64,000 bases of DNA from positions 1-64,000 of the forward strand of contig CAXMOM010000042.1 of assembly GCA_964195425.1 (NCBI GenBank), given 5' to 3'. Origin of the DNA: Glaciecola sp964195425. GTDB lineage: Bacteria > Pseudomonadota > Gammaproteobacteria > Enterobacterales > Alteromonadaceae. The notes under the pieces were generated by a model. That model made no database searches, was not told the origin of the DNA, and saw only the letters and a list, made by a program, of their open reading frames with translations. The first letter of the stretch is position 1; every line of letters begins with the position of its first letter. The translations under genes were made by a program, and so were the position numbers. Positions 52,544-61,573 of the stretch are shown here, piece by piece.

Positions 52544-55357
52544 ATGAGTATTAAAGTCAATAAAGCCCGTTGGCAGCAAATACAGGCAATACTCGACGGT
52601 GTGCTAAAGCAGCCAGAAAATCAGCGCATGCGCTACATAAAACATGTATGCGCGAAAGACCAACAACTCCAACGTGATATTGAAGACTTGTTAACTGCCG
52701 AAGATGATGCCCCTTCTTTTTTGGAAGAGCCCGCAGCCGCCCTAGCTAAGACACTTTTTGGCCGGCTAGAACCTGACGCGAACAATGAACAACCAGATAT
52801 GGAAGGTAAAAAAATTGGCGCATATCTGCTAAGCGAATTGTTAGGTAAAGGGGGAATGGGTGTAGTTTATCGTGGTGAACGGTTTCAAGGCGAATTCGAA
52901 CAGGAAGTCGCAATTAAATTGCTGTCAGTGAGTGGTAAGGATCAACTTAGCAACTCAGATAAACTTGAACGTTTCCAACATGAACAACAAACCCTAGCGT
53001 CATTAAATCATCCAAATATCGCCCAGCTTTTTGATGGCGGCCTAACCGACGATATGCAACCTTACATTGTTATGGAATACGTAAAAGGCCTTGATATTAG
53101 CCGTTTTTGCAAAGACAAAAACCTCAACCTGAAATCACGTTTAAAACTCATCGTTCAAGTCGCAGAAGTGCTCGCATTTGCGCACAGCAACTTAATTGTT
53201 CATCGCGATATAAAGCCTTCTAATATCTTAATCAATGCTGCTGGTCAGGTGAAATTGCTCGACTTTGGGATCGCAAAACTGCTTTCAGATGATATGCCCT
53301 CTGATTTGACCAAAACAGGTCAGTCAATACTCACCCCCGGTTTTGCCGCGCCTGAACAAATTAAAGGACTTAACATCACCGTAGCAACAGACATATATCA
53401 ACTAGGTCTGGTTATGTACGAGCTTATTACCGCGCATAAGGCGTTTTCGGATAAAGCCGATTCTCTCTACGAACTTGCGCGGGTTATGTGCGAGAAATCA
53501 CCTACCTTGCCCAGCGTTATTGCAAAAGAAGCTACTCATTCAAATCAGGTTTCGCAGGTAACTTGGTCGCATAAGTTGAATGGCGATATTGATGCTATTT
53601 GTATGAAGGCACTGCGCTTAGAGCCTGAAAAACGTTATAGCTCTATGGCCGAGTTTGCAGGTGATATCAAGGCCCATTTAGCGGGCTTGGTAGTAGGGGC
53701 GCGTCAAAAAAACATGCAATATTTGTTTGGCAGCTACTGCAAACGAAATTGGAAGCCATTGCTTGCGGGTGGTTCGTTCTTAGTAATTTTGATTGCATAT
53801 ACCATTACTGTGACCGTGCAGTCCCGACAAATTAAACGAGCTTTGGAGAAGAGTCTAACCGAGACCGAAAAAGCACAGCAAGTATCAGATTTTATGACGG
53901 GTATCTTCAAATCATCTGACCCCAACCTAGTCGGTTTGGAAGAAATAAACGCTAAACAGTTACTTGAAAAAGGCCAGGCCGACATCCAACAAAAATTGCA
54001 AGATGCACCTGAAATTAGAGCACATATGTTAGGTGTACTAGGAGACATTTATTATAGTCAGGGCGAATACGAGCAAAGTTCGAAATTACTTGAGCAAGCG
54101 CTATTGCAACAAAAAAACTCCCCTAATCAGGACAAGTATCGCTTAGCCAACATGTCAACCAAGCTGGCCATTAGTATAGGCACAATGGACCATTACGAGC
54201 AATCTGAGCAATTACTCAAAGAAAGTTTGGCGGTTTATCGGCCTGTGTTTGAGCGTAGCGAAAGTCTCGAATCGATAAGTTCAAGTTTGGTAATCGATTA
54301 CGCTGAAGCGCTAAATGCTTATGCACTGCTTTTGAGAACAAAAGGCGAATATGGGCTGGCTGAGGAGACATTCAATCGTGCACTTGGCATTTTGGCAAGT
54401 TTGCCTGAGATGCACAATGAAATGGCGGTTACCCACGATGGTTTGGCTGGCGTATATAAAATCCAGGGCCATTATGGACTGGCAATCGAGAACATGCGCC
54501 AAAGTTTGGATATTCTCGAAAAGGTGCATGGCGAACAGCATTCTAACTTTACCGGCTCGTTGAATAACATGGTGGTAATACTGACTGATTTGGAACGTTT
54601 TGATGAAGCTGAGTCGCTGAGCAAGCATTCCTACGCTATTCAAAGCTCTATGCTTGGCCCAGATCATCCTAATATTGCTATGACGTTACGCTCATTGGGG
54701 ATTTTATCCCACCGCAAAGGGAATTTTGTAGAGGCAAAACGCTACCTTGAGCAGGCGCTGGATAACAAACGCCAGAATCTTACTGAGGACAATATCATTG
54801 TCGCTTTCATTCTTTTGTTTTTAGGCGCTGTTGAGCAGGATATGGGGCATTTTGATAGTGCACAAAAATATTATCAAACCATGCTAAAAGTCTTTCGAAA
54901 ATATCAGGTAGCTGACAGGCTTTTAGGCCGAGGCTTATGCCAACCAGCATCGCTTGCATTTGCCAGAGGAAACTGGCACGAGGCTGAGGAGCTTTATTCC
55001 GAAGCCTTAAGATTGATTCCCGCCGGTGGCGCTCGTGCAGCCAGAGCGCAATTAGGTATGGCCAGAGCGTTACTACAAACTGAATCTGATTTTCCCAAAG
55101 CCGAATTGCTAGCGAGAGGCGCATTGCAAATCAGGCGAGACAAATACCCACCTGAACATAGCTTAATCGGTGAGGCTGAGGCCGTACTTGGACAAATCTT
55201 ATTGCGCACCGAAAAAAAACAAGAAGCACTGCCTTTGCTAATATCAGCCGAGCACATTCTTAAGGCACGTGCACTTTATGTGCAAAAAGTAAGTGCGGCT
55301 AATTTACTGCAAGGTGTTCAGCAGGATTTGGCGAAAATCAAAAGCAAGCACTTATAG
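52544..55357 (+). CDS. Transmembrane Ser/Thr protein kinase with TPR domain
   Basis: The 937-residue protein has an Hanks-type kinase domain (about 92 to 380): Gly loop GKGGMGVVY (101-109), Lys125 in VAIK, catalytic HRDIKPSN (220-227), DFG (240-242) and activation loop TPGFAAPEQ (264-272). One membrane helix (about 405 to 426) follows, then a coiled coil and a long series of TPR helices (about 480 to 900) predicted to be outside the inner membrane. An N-terminal helical part (1 to 60) is typical of kinases paired with ECF sigma factors. All catalytic residues are present. It likely phosphorylates the sigma factor encoded just upstream. Confidence 0.93.
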   Translation: MSIKVNKARWQQIQAILDGVLKQPENQRMRYIKHVCAKDQQLQRDIEDLLTAEDDAPSFLEEPAAALAKTLFGRLEPDANNEQPDMEGKKIGAYLLSELLGKGGMGVVYRGERFQGEFEQEVAIKLLSVSGKDQLSNSDKLERFQHEQQTLASLNHPNIAQLFDGGLTDDMQPYIVMEYVKGLDISRFCKDKNLNLKSRLKLIVQVAEVLAFAHSNLIVHRDIKPSNILINAAGQVKLLDFGIAKLLSDDMPSDLTKTGQSILTPGFAAPEQIKGLNITVATDIYQLGLVMYELITAHKAFSDKADSLYELARVMCEKSPTLPSVIAKEATHSNQVSQVTWSHKLNGDIDAICMKALRLEPEKRYSSMAEFAGDIKAHLAGLVVGARQKNMQYLFGSYCKRNWKPLLAGGSFLVILIAYTITVTVQSRQIKRALEKSLTETEKAQQVSDFMTGIFKSSDPNLVGLEEINAKQLLEKGQADIQQKLQDAPEIRAHMLGVLGDIYYSQGEYEQSSKLLEQALLQQKNSPNQDKYRLANMSTKLAISIGTMDHYEQSEQLLKESLAVYRPVFERSESLESISSSLVIDYAEALNAYALLLRTKGEYGLAEETFNRALGILASLPEMHNEMAVTHDGLAGVYKIQGHYGLAIENMRQSLDILEKVHGEQHSNFTGSLNNMVVILTDLERFDEAESLSKHSYAIQSSMLGPDHPNIAMTLRSLGILSHRKGNFVEAKRYLEQALDNKRQNLTEDNIIVAFILLFLGAVEQDMGHFDSAQKYYQTMLKVFRKYQVADRLLGRGLCQPASLAFARGNWHEAEELYSEALRLIPAGGARAARAQLGMARALLQTESDFPKAELLARGALQIRRDKYPPEHSLIGEAEAVLGQILLRTEKKQEALPLLISAEHILKARALYVQKVSAANLLQGVQQDLAKIKSKHL

Positions 55358-55398
55358 ATACTCTAATCATTAGTGCTAGCACCATTGTGCATATAGTA

Positions 55399-55887
55399 TC
55401 AATCTGGTTCTGTTTTACCTACTGGACCACACGCCAAGACCGTCGTAGTGCCAAGATATAATTCGCCGGTTTCGTTAAAGCGCGGGGCGACTCCTGAAAC
55501 GGTTATTGTTCCATCCTTGCAGTTTGATGGACCTTTGACAACTCTAAAGGTATCACTGCGCTCAGTACCACAGGCAAAGCGGTTCTGTTCGCAAGCAATC
55601 AGGTGAAACTCGGGTAAACAAAATGCTTTACTGAATTGTTTTTGCCAATTTACAGGACACTTACCCTTTGGTGCTGCAAATTTGATTTTGCCGGCCAGTA
55701 TATCGTCAATGACTAGGCATGTTGGCAGCCCCGGTGGCCGAATAGAGCCTCGTTCACAGTCCCTTGAGCTAGACACTTTTAAAATCATATCCGACTCTAT
55801 TTCATGTTTTGTGGTTCCACTGCACGCGCTAATGACCAACAACATACTCAATATAGTCACAAGGTAATTGAATTTTATAGCTTGCAT
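55399..55887 (-). CDS. Cysteine-rich lipoprotein of unknown function
   Basis: The 162-residue product has a lipoprotein signal with lipobox VISAC (Cys about 22) and eight further cysteines in the mature part, enough for four disulphides. The two halves look similar (SRDCERGSIRPPGLPTCLV against SNCKDGTITVSGVAP), which hints at an internal repeat. ATG at 55887 has GGGA eight bases upstream; a GTG two codons earlier is less well placed. It converges on the kinase gene, only 41 bases away. No family was recognised. Confidence 0.65.
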   Translation of the reverse strand: MQAIKFNYLVTILSMLLVISACSGTTKHEIESDMILKVSSSRDCERGSIRPPGLPTCLVIDDILAGKIKFAAPKGKCPVNWQKQFSKAFCLPEFHLIACEQNRFACGTERSDTFRVVKGPSNCKDGTITVSGVAPRFNETGELYLGTTTVLACGPVGKTEPD

Positions 55888-56092
55888 ACTCACATTCCCT
55901 TTTTGTTTAAAAACAGTCTATTAATAACTAGCATAGTCGGATATTTTCAAAGCTCAAGACAGCCACTAAATAAATATTGTTATTTTTGTTGTCCGGTTTT
56001 TTTCACCGCTTCTGTATAGCTAAGTAGGGAAGAAAATTCCTTACTAACCCATGCAGTATATGGAATATTTTATATTTTTTAGGAGCAATATC

Positions 56093-56971
56093 ATGAAAAC
56101 GATCAAACTAGCATATTTGTTATCGGCACTGGCACTAGCAGGTGCTGCTCAGGCGGCAGAACTCTATGACAATGGCAGCCCAGTCAATAATGGCATTGGC
56201 GTTAACAATGCTTATCAATCGGTAATGGATGACGTTTATGTGCCCGGCGCAGGTTGGTTTGCCGAAGAAGTACAAACCCAAGGCATCTTTTTAAATGGAA
56301 GCAGTAACGTCACAGAAGTCGACATCACAATTTGGCCTTCACACCCAGGCACATTTGAGCCCGACGGGGACAACACAGAATTTTTCAACAATGTTGCGTT
56401 CGACGCATCGCTAACAGGAGATCTGTGGGGTGGCTATGAAGAAATTGAGGTGGTTGCTGAAATTCCCAGAACGTTTATGAGTGGACAGGAGTATTATTGG
56501 ATTGAACTTGATATTAAGGATCAAAATGGGCTTAGAATGAAATTGATTGAAAGACGAGATGTCAACCATTTGCCCGCACATATAGGGCCAAACGCATCAC
56601 CTTATGCCTCAGATGTTGACCTTGCTTTCAAAATATACGGAGATGCAATATCGACCTTGGTGCCAGTTGGACCATCTGAACTTAAGCTTGAAGGCTTAGA
56701 TAAAAAGCAAGAAACGGTGAGCTTTCAAATTGCTGATGGCAGTAAAGCATTTGACCCAGGTCTATATCAACTTCAGTTAATTCGTCGATCGCCAGTTGTA
56801 TATCGCTTTGATGAAAAAGGTAAACATCGTGTTGATTTTAAGGCTAACCCTACAGGGCCTGTAAAATTCCACACTCCGATTGGTGATGATATGTGTAAAT
56901 TAGCACCACAAATTCTGCAAAACTATTGTCAAACTTTGGTAGCTTGTGCAGCGTATGAAATAGCTTGCTAA
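56093..56971 (+). CDS. Secreted protein of unknown function
   Basis: The chosen ATG at 56093 has AGGAG about eight bases upstream and gives a 292-residue protein with a Sec signal peptide (MKTIKLAYLLSALALAGAAQA). The mature part begins with a beta-rich region starting AELYDNGSPVNNGIGV and containing the DDVYVPGAGWFAEEVQTQGI segment, reminiscent of choice-of-anchor or PEP-CTERM-type exported proteins but without a sorting signal. Four cysteines lie in the last 30 residues. It is followed by a strong terminator and stands alone. Confidence 0.7.
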   Translation: MKTIKLAYLLSALALAGAAQAAELYDNGSPVNNGIGVNNAYQSVMDDVYVPGAGWFAEEVQTQGIFLNGSSNVTEVDITIWPSHPGTFEPDGDNTEFFNNVAFDASLTGDLWGGYEEIEVVAEIPRTFMSGQEYYWIELDIKDQNGLRMKLIERRDVNHLPAHIGPNASPYASDVDLAFKIYGDAISTLVPVGPSELKLEGLDKKQETVSFQIADGSKAFDPGLYQLQLIRRSPVVYRFDEKGKHRVDFKANPTGPVKFHTPIGDDMCKLAPQILQNYCQTLVACAAYEIAC

Positions 56972-56992
56972 AAATGTAGTTATTCACTCAAT

Positions 56993-57014
56993 GGCACGCT
57001 TAGCGTGCCTTTTT
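56993..57014 (+). terminator. Rho-independent terminator after the secreted protein gene
   Basis: A perfect seven-base GC-rich stem (GGCACGC with GCGTGCC), three-base loop and T-run lies 22 bases after the stop codon at 56971. Confidence 0.85.
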
Positions 57015-57063
57015 AGTTTCTTGAGAATAATTCTACCAGCAAGCCACAAAACAGCTTTACAAA

Positions 57064-57546
57064 TCAACCATCAAACGGCGTTAAACTAATACCGGTCATG
57101 CTATAACCAACCGAAGCAATGTCGCCAGTCCAACCTTCTGTAGAGAGCTCTCCCGTTACCCACACAGCATCGTACAAGTTATTCATTGGCACGCCCTCAG
57201 CAAATTTTACATACACTATTTGATTTGACGGTGGTGGTGGAACATGCACGCATGCGCCAAAATAAGGGACCAGCAGAAATTCAGTAATAAACTCGGAGTC
57301 ACCCTCAAGTGGAACAACAAAGCCCGGGATTTTAGCCAGCGTTCCATCAAGACTTTGAATAAGCGGCGCATTAGGTGCTACTTGGGCCATACTTCCAGCA
57401 TGCTCCATAGATACCGGCGGCATGGTGAAATCTTTAGGTACCAAATCTTCCCAATACAGCTCTTTGGGGGTCTGCAGCGCTAATAGATGACTACTTGTTA
57501 AGCTTAGTGCAAAAAAAGTGAGCATAATAAATATGCTTTTTTTCAT
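57064..57546 (-). CDS. DUF3299-family exported protein
   Basis: The 160-residue protein has a Sec signal peptide (about 1 to 23) and the DUF3299 pattern YWEDLVPKDF, KIPGFVVPLEGD and LLVPYFGACVHVPPPPSNQI. The family is widespread in gammaproteobacteria and is often near transport or metal-linked genes, but its function is unknown. It has one conserved Cys in the FGACVHVPPPP motif, which could bind a metal. It stands alone on the minus strand between two terminators. Confidence 0.85.
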   Translation of the reverse strand: MKKSIFIMLTFFALSLTSSHLLALQTPKELYWEDLVPKDFTMPPVSMEHAGSMAQVAPNAPLIQSLDGTLAKIPGFVVPLEGDSEFITEFLLVPYFGACVHVPPPPSNQIVYVKFAEGVPMNNLYDAVWVTGELSTEGWTGDIASVGYSMTGISLTPFDG

Positions 57547-57670
57547 GAATTACTCCATATTTCATATGTATTAAGGTAAGTGCTGATGGCCTTAGCAAAC
57601 CCACCGTCAATAACTCATCTTAAAACGACTCGCGTAAGATTACTTTTATATTCTTAACAACGCGATAAAA

Positions 57671-57693
57671 AAAAGCCCGCGTCGCGAGCTTTT
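57671..57693 (-). terminator. Rho-independent terminator of ppa
   Basis: On the minus strand the stem AAAGCTCGC / GCGGGCTTT (one G-T pair) with loop GAC is followed by eight T. It lies about 38 bases after the ppa stop. Confidence 0.85.
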
Positions 57694-57731
57694 AGTTTAC
57701 ACAATCATGCTAATGCTAAAACGTGTAGAAG

Positions 57732-58268
57732 CTATTTTTCACCCTTCTCATATCGCTCAGCGCTCGCGACAATCTCGGCTTTCGCAGCATCTATACCAGC
57801 CCACCCTTCGATCTTGACCCATTTACCTTCTTCAAGGTCTTTGTAATGCGAAAAGAAATGTTCAATTTGATTTTTGGTAATTTCAGATACATCGTCAATG
57901 TCTTTTACATCAGAGTAAATCTTTGACAATTTATCCACAGGAACCGCTATTATTTTAGCATCTTGACCCGACTCATCCGTCATATTCAATACGCCTACCG
58001 GACGTACTTTAATTACCGCGCCAGCAATTAGTGGATGTGGCGTCATTACTAGCACATCTACTGCGTCGCCATCGTCAGACAAGGTGTTATTCACATAACC
58101 ATAGTTTAATGGATACTGCATGCATGTGCCCATAAAACGGTCTACAAACAAAGCACCAGTGTCTTTGTCTACTTCATACTTAATAGGGGCAGAATATGCA
58201 GGTATTTCGATGATCACTAATACTTCATCGGGTAAATTCTCGCCTGCCGGTACGTTGTTCAAACTCAT
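57732..58268 (-). CDS. ppa: Inorganic pyrophosphatase
   Basis: Ppa hydrolyses pyrophosphate to drive biosynthetic reactions. The 178-residue protein is a family I soluble pyrophosphatase with the substrate-binding Lys and Glu (PIKYEVDK), the Tyr-containing YPLNYGYV and the metal signature DGDAVDVLV, where E. coli has DGDPVDVLV. Ribosome binding site AAAGGAAA is well placed. It lies next to fbp, an arrangement seen in several gammaproteobacteria. Confidence 0.97.
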   Translation of the reverse strand: MSLNNVPAGENLPDEVLVIIEIPAYSAPIKYEVDKDTGALFVDRFMGTCMQYPLNYGYVNNTLSDDGDAVDVLVMTPHPLIAGAVIKVRPVGVLNMTDESGQDAKIIAVPVDKLSKIYSDVKDIDDVSEITKNQIEHFFSHYKDLEEGKWVKIEGWAGIDAAKAEIVASAERYEKGEK

Positions 58269-58343
58269 GTTATTTCCTTTACGTAATATTAAATTAATAA
58301 TTTATGCGACTAATTATAATCAATAACTAGCTTAATTACATGG

Positions 58344-59312
58344 CTATTTAAAACCCGCCACGCAGCGCTCAACTTCTTCTTTTGACCCTAGAATAACGGG
58401 GACGCGTTGATGAATTTCTTCAGGCATTACATCCATGATTCGACCATTGCCAGTAGAGGCAACTCCACCAGCTTGTTCCATTAAAAAAGCCATTGGGTTT
58501 GCTTCGTATAGTAAACGTAATTTGCCCGGCATTTTGGGGTTGCGCTTGTCAAATGGGTACATAAAAATACCGCCACGACATAGTACACGGTGAATATCAC
58601 CCACCATTGCAGCGACCCAACGCATATTATAATCTTTACCGCGCGGACCTTCAGTTCCTGCTAGTAATTCATTGACGTAATTTTGTATGGGTTCTTCCCA
58701 GTGACGCTGATTAGATGTGTTTATCGCAAATTCATTAGTTTGCTCAGGCACCATAATATTCGCGTCTGTTAGCAGAAAACCACCGTGGGTCTTATCAAGC
58801 GTGTATAAATGCGTACCACGACCGGTTGTCATCGCAAGCATAGTCGACGGGCCATACAGCACATAGCCGGCCGCTACCATTTGAGTGCCTGGCTGTAAGA
58901 ATGCTGATGGGTCGTTCGGCTCCATCCACTGAGGAGCATGCGCTATTGAGAATATAGTGCCTATAAGACTGTTAATTTCTGTGTTCGATGAACCATCTAA
59001 TGGGTCAAAGCTAACCAAATAATTACCATCGGGAGAACAAGCCACCACGTCTTCTTCTTCTTCAGAAGAAATTGCTTTTACATAGCCCGATTCAGACAAT
59101 ATATCTTTAAGTATTTGGTTAGAAATTACATCTAATTTCTTTTGCGTTTCCCCTTGTACATTTTCACTCAAGGTTGACCCCAACACGCCTGCTAATGCGC
59201 CCTGACTTACGCGGAAAGAAATTTCTTTACAGGCAGCTAATAAGGTACGAATAAGTAAGATTAATTCCAGCGGAGCACCATCTTGCTGTAATTGTGAGTT
59301 GAGTCGTTTCAT
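58344..59312 (-). CDS. fbp: Fructose-1,6-bisphosphatase, class I
   Basis: FBPase performs the key gluconeogenic step, fructose-1,6-bisphosphate to fructose-6-phosphate. The 322-residue protein has the metal-binding SSEEEEDVV, the active-site SFDPLDGSSNTEINSLIGTI and the GKLRLLYEANPMAFLMEQAG segments of class I enzymes. It lies 75 bases upstream of ppa on the same strand and divergent from mpl. Confidence 0.97.
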   Translation of the reverse strand: MKRLNSQLQQDGAPLELILLIRTLLAACKEISFRVSQGALAGVLGSTLSENVQGETQKKLDVISNQILKDILSESGYVKAISSEEEEDVVACSPDGNYLVSFDPLDGSSNTEINSLIGTIFSIAHAPQWMEPNDPSAFLQPGTQMVAAGYVLYGPSTMLAMTTGRGTHLYTLDKTHGGFLLTDANIMVPEQTNEFAINTSNQRHWEEPIQNYVNELLAGTEGPRGKDYNMRWVAAMVGDIHRVLCRGGIFMYPFDKRNPKMPGKLRLLYEANPMAFLMEQAGGVASTGNGRIMDVMPEEIHQRVPVILGSKEEVERCVAGFK

Positions 59313-59521
59313 TGTTTTACATTTCCTTTGTGAGTGGGGTACTTAGTAAAGTATGGCATAAACCAATCAGATAACAGATAAAAAGTGCGCCAAAATCAGC
59401 AAACACTTTATCCGAACATATATATAGTGTAACTGGGTTGGGGGTCGATTAAAAACAGTTATTTCGGCTTGCGTAAATCATCTGCTACACTTGCCACATT
59501 ATTCATTCAAATATACAAAAT

Positions 59522-60913
59522 ATGCACGTACATATATTAGGCATTTGTGGCACATTTATGGGTGGTATTGCAGCCATCGCAAAAAGCTTGGGTCATACGG
59601 TTACCGGCTCCGATCGTAACGTTTATCCGCCCATGAGCACTCAATTAGAACAACTTGGCATTGAGCTATCACAAGGCTATGACGAAAGTCAGTTTACGCC
59701 CGCTCCCGACATGGTAATCATTGGTAACGCTATGGCGCGTTCAAACCCTGCTGTGGAATATGTGCTTAACCGCAATCTGCCATATACGAGCGGTCCGCAA
59801 TGGCTGCTGGATCATTTATTAAAGGACCGCTGGGTGTTAGCGGTTGCTGGCACTCATGGCAAAACGTCTACTACCAGCATGCTCGCGTGGATCATGGAGT
59901 CGGCCGGGTTATCGCCAGGCTTTTTAATCGGCGGTGTACCCGAGAATTTTGGTATTTCAGCGCGAATAGGAGAATCGCCCTTTTTTGTGATTGAAGCCGA
60001 CGAATACGATAGCGCATTTTTCGATAAGCGATCAAAATTTGTTCATTATCGTCCTCGCACCCTAGTTTTAAACAATCTCGAATTTGACCACGCCGATATT
60101 TTTGAAGATTTAGATGCTATAAAAAAACAGTTTCATCATTTAGTCAGAACGGTGCCGGCAAATGGTCTTATATTATCCCCAGCCGCTGAACCTAATTTAG
60201 AGTCGGTTTTGGAAATGGGATGCTGGAGCGAGCAAGGTTTTATTGGTGATGCAAACAAATCACAATGGAAAGCAACCAAAACACGTTCTGATTGCAGTGA
60301 GTTCATAGTCACACATAAAGGTGACCCCAAAGCAGCTAATAGCGTTGAACTTAGCGCGACTTTAAAGTGGTCGCTTATTGGCGAACACAATATGGATAAT
60401 GCACTAATGGCGATTGCGGCGTCGCATCATGCAGGCGTTCAAATTCAAGACGCTATTAGCGCCATGGCCACCTTTAAAAATGTAAAACGCCGCATGGAAA
60501 TTAAAGGCGTAGTGAATGGAATTACGGTGTACGACGATTTCGCCCACCATCCAACCGCAATTGAAACCACCTTAGACGGTTTGCGAAAGAAAGTAGGTAA
60601 CCAGAATATTATCGCAATAGTTGAACCTCGCTCCACCACTATGCGTATGGGTGTGCATAAGAATCAATTATCAAAATCTTGGGAACAAGCTGATTTAGTT
60701 CATTTGCTCGAACCAGATAAATTGCTGTGGTCGCTACAAGATGTAATTGATAACAGTAAAGTTGAAGTTGTGCCGCATAAGTCAGTTCAAACTATAGTAG
60801 ATGCCGTTGCAAAATCGGCTAAGCCCGGCACTCATATATTGGTAATGAGCAATGGCGGCTTTGACGGTATTCATCAAAAAATATTAGATGCATTAGGAGA
60901 AGTAAATGGGTAA
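59522..60913 (+). CDS. mpl: Murein tripeptide ligase Mpl
   Basis: Mpl joins recycled L-Ala-gamma-D-Glu-meso-DAP to UDP-MurNAc in peptidoglycan recycling. The 463-residue protein is a Mur ligase: N-terminal Rossmann start HILGICGTFMGGIAAIAKSL, ATP loop GTHGKTSTTSM near 116, EADEYDSAFFDKRSKFVHYR, and the C-terminal domain with DDFAHHPTAIETTL. These distinguish Mpl from MurC. It overlaps ubiX by eight bases. Confidence 0.96.
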   Translation: MHVHILGICGTFMGGIAAIAKSLGHTVTGSDRNVYPPMSTQLEQLGIELSQGYDESQFTPAPDMVIIGNAMARSNPAVEYVLNRNLPYTSGPQWLLDHLLKDRWVLAVAGTHGKTSTTSMLAWIMESAGLSPGFLIGGVPENFGISARIGESPFFVIEADEYDSAFFDKRSKFVHYRPRTLVLNNLEFDHADIFEDLDAIKKQFHHLVRTVPANGLILSPAAEPNLESVLEMGCWSEQGFIGDANKSQWKATKTRSDCSEFIVTHKGDPKAANSVELSATLKWSLIGEHNMDNALMAIAASHHAGVQIQDAISAMATFKNVKRRMEIKGVVNGITVYDDFAHHPTAIETTLDGLRKKVGNQNIIAIVEPRSTTMRMGVHKNQLSKSWEQADLVHLLEPDKLLWSLQDVIDNSKVEVVPHKSVQTIVDAVAKSAKPGTHILVMSNGGFDGIHQKILDALGEVNG

Positions 60914-61526
60914 AGCAATAACATTGGGGATAACCGGCGCTTCAGGTGCGCCATACGCATTAGCTTTACTCAAGCAACTCGTAAGTGCAGGCTGTGAAGT
61001 GCACCTATTAATGTCGTCGGCTGCGCGCGTTGTGTTTGCCACAGAAGAAGACATGAAGGTACCGGGTAATCCTGAATCGGCTACAGCTTATTTTAGCGAA
61101 CTTACCAACGCGAAGCCAAATCAAATTCGTGTTTATGGCAAAGAAGAGTGGTTCTCAGCCGTTGCCTCAGGTTCTTCCGCTCCTAAACAAATGGTGGTAT
61201 GCCCCTGCTCTACTGGTACCTTGTCGTCAATTGCGATGGGCGCATGCGACAACTTAATTGAAAGAGGTGCCGACGTTGTTATAAAAGAACGTGGGCAACT
61301 CATTTTAGTACCTCGCGAAATGCCTTTTTCGAGTATTCATTTAGAAAACATGCTGAAACTGTCCAATATGGGTGTGACTATTATGCCTGCAGCACCGGGG
61401 TTTTATCATAGTCCTAAAAGCATTCAAGACCTTGTCGACTTCGTTGTTGCCAGAATACTAAATCACCTAGATATACCGCAAACGCTGGTTGAACCTTGGG
61501 GCTACCAACTGCCTAAAAATGCCTAG
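60906..61526 (+). CDS. ubiX: Flavin prenyltransferase UbiX
   Basis: UbiX makes the prenylated FMN cofactor needed by UbiD in ubiquinone synthesis. The 206-residue protein has GITGASGAPYALALLKQL, the VVCPCSTGTLSSIAMGACDN FMN/substrate region and LVPREMPFSSIHLENML, all typical. Its ATG overlaps the mpl stop, so both are co-translated; mpl-ubiX pairs are common in gammaproteobacteria. Confidence 0.97.
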   Translation: MGKAITLGITGASGAPYALALLKQLVSAGCEVHLLMSSAARVVFATEEDMKVPGNPESATAYFSELTNAKPNQIRVYGKEEWFSAVASGSSAPKQMVVCPCSTGTLSSIAMGACDNLIERGADVVIKERGQLILVPREMPFSSIHLENMLKLSNMGVTIMPAAPGFYHSPKSIQDLVDFVVARILNHLDIPQTLVEPWGYQLPKNA

Positions 61527-61573
61527 ATACAAAGTACTGACGTTTATACAAAATTATAATTTGGAGATGGAAT

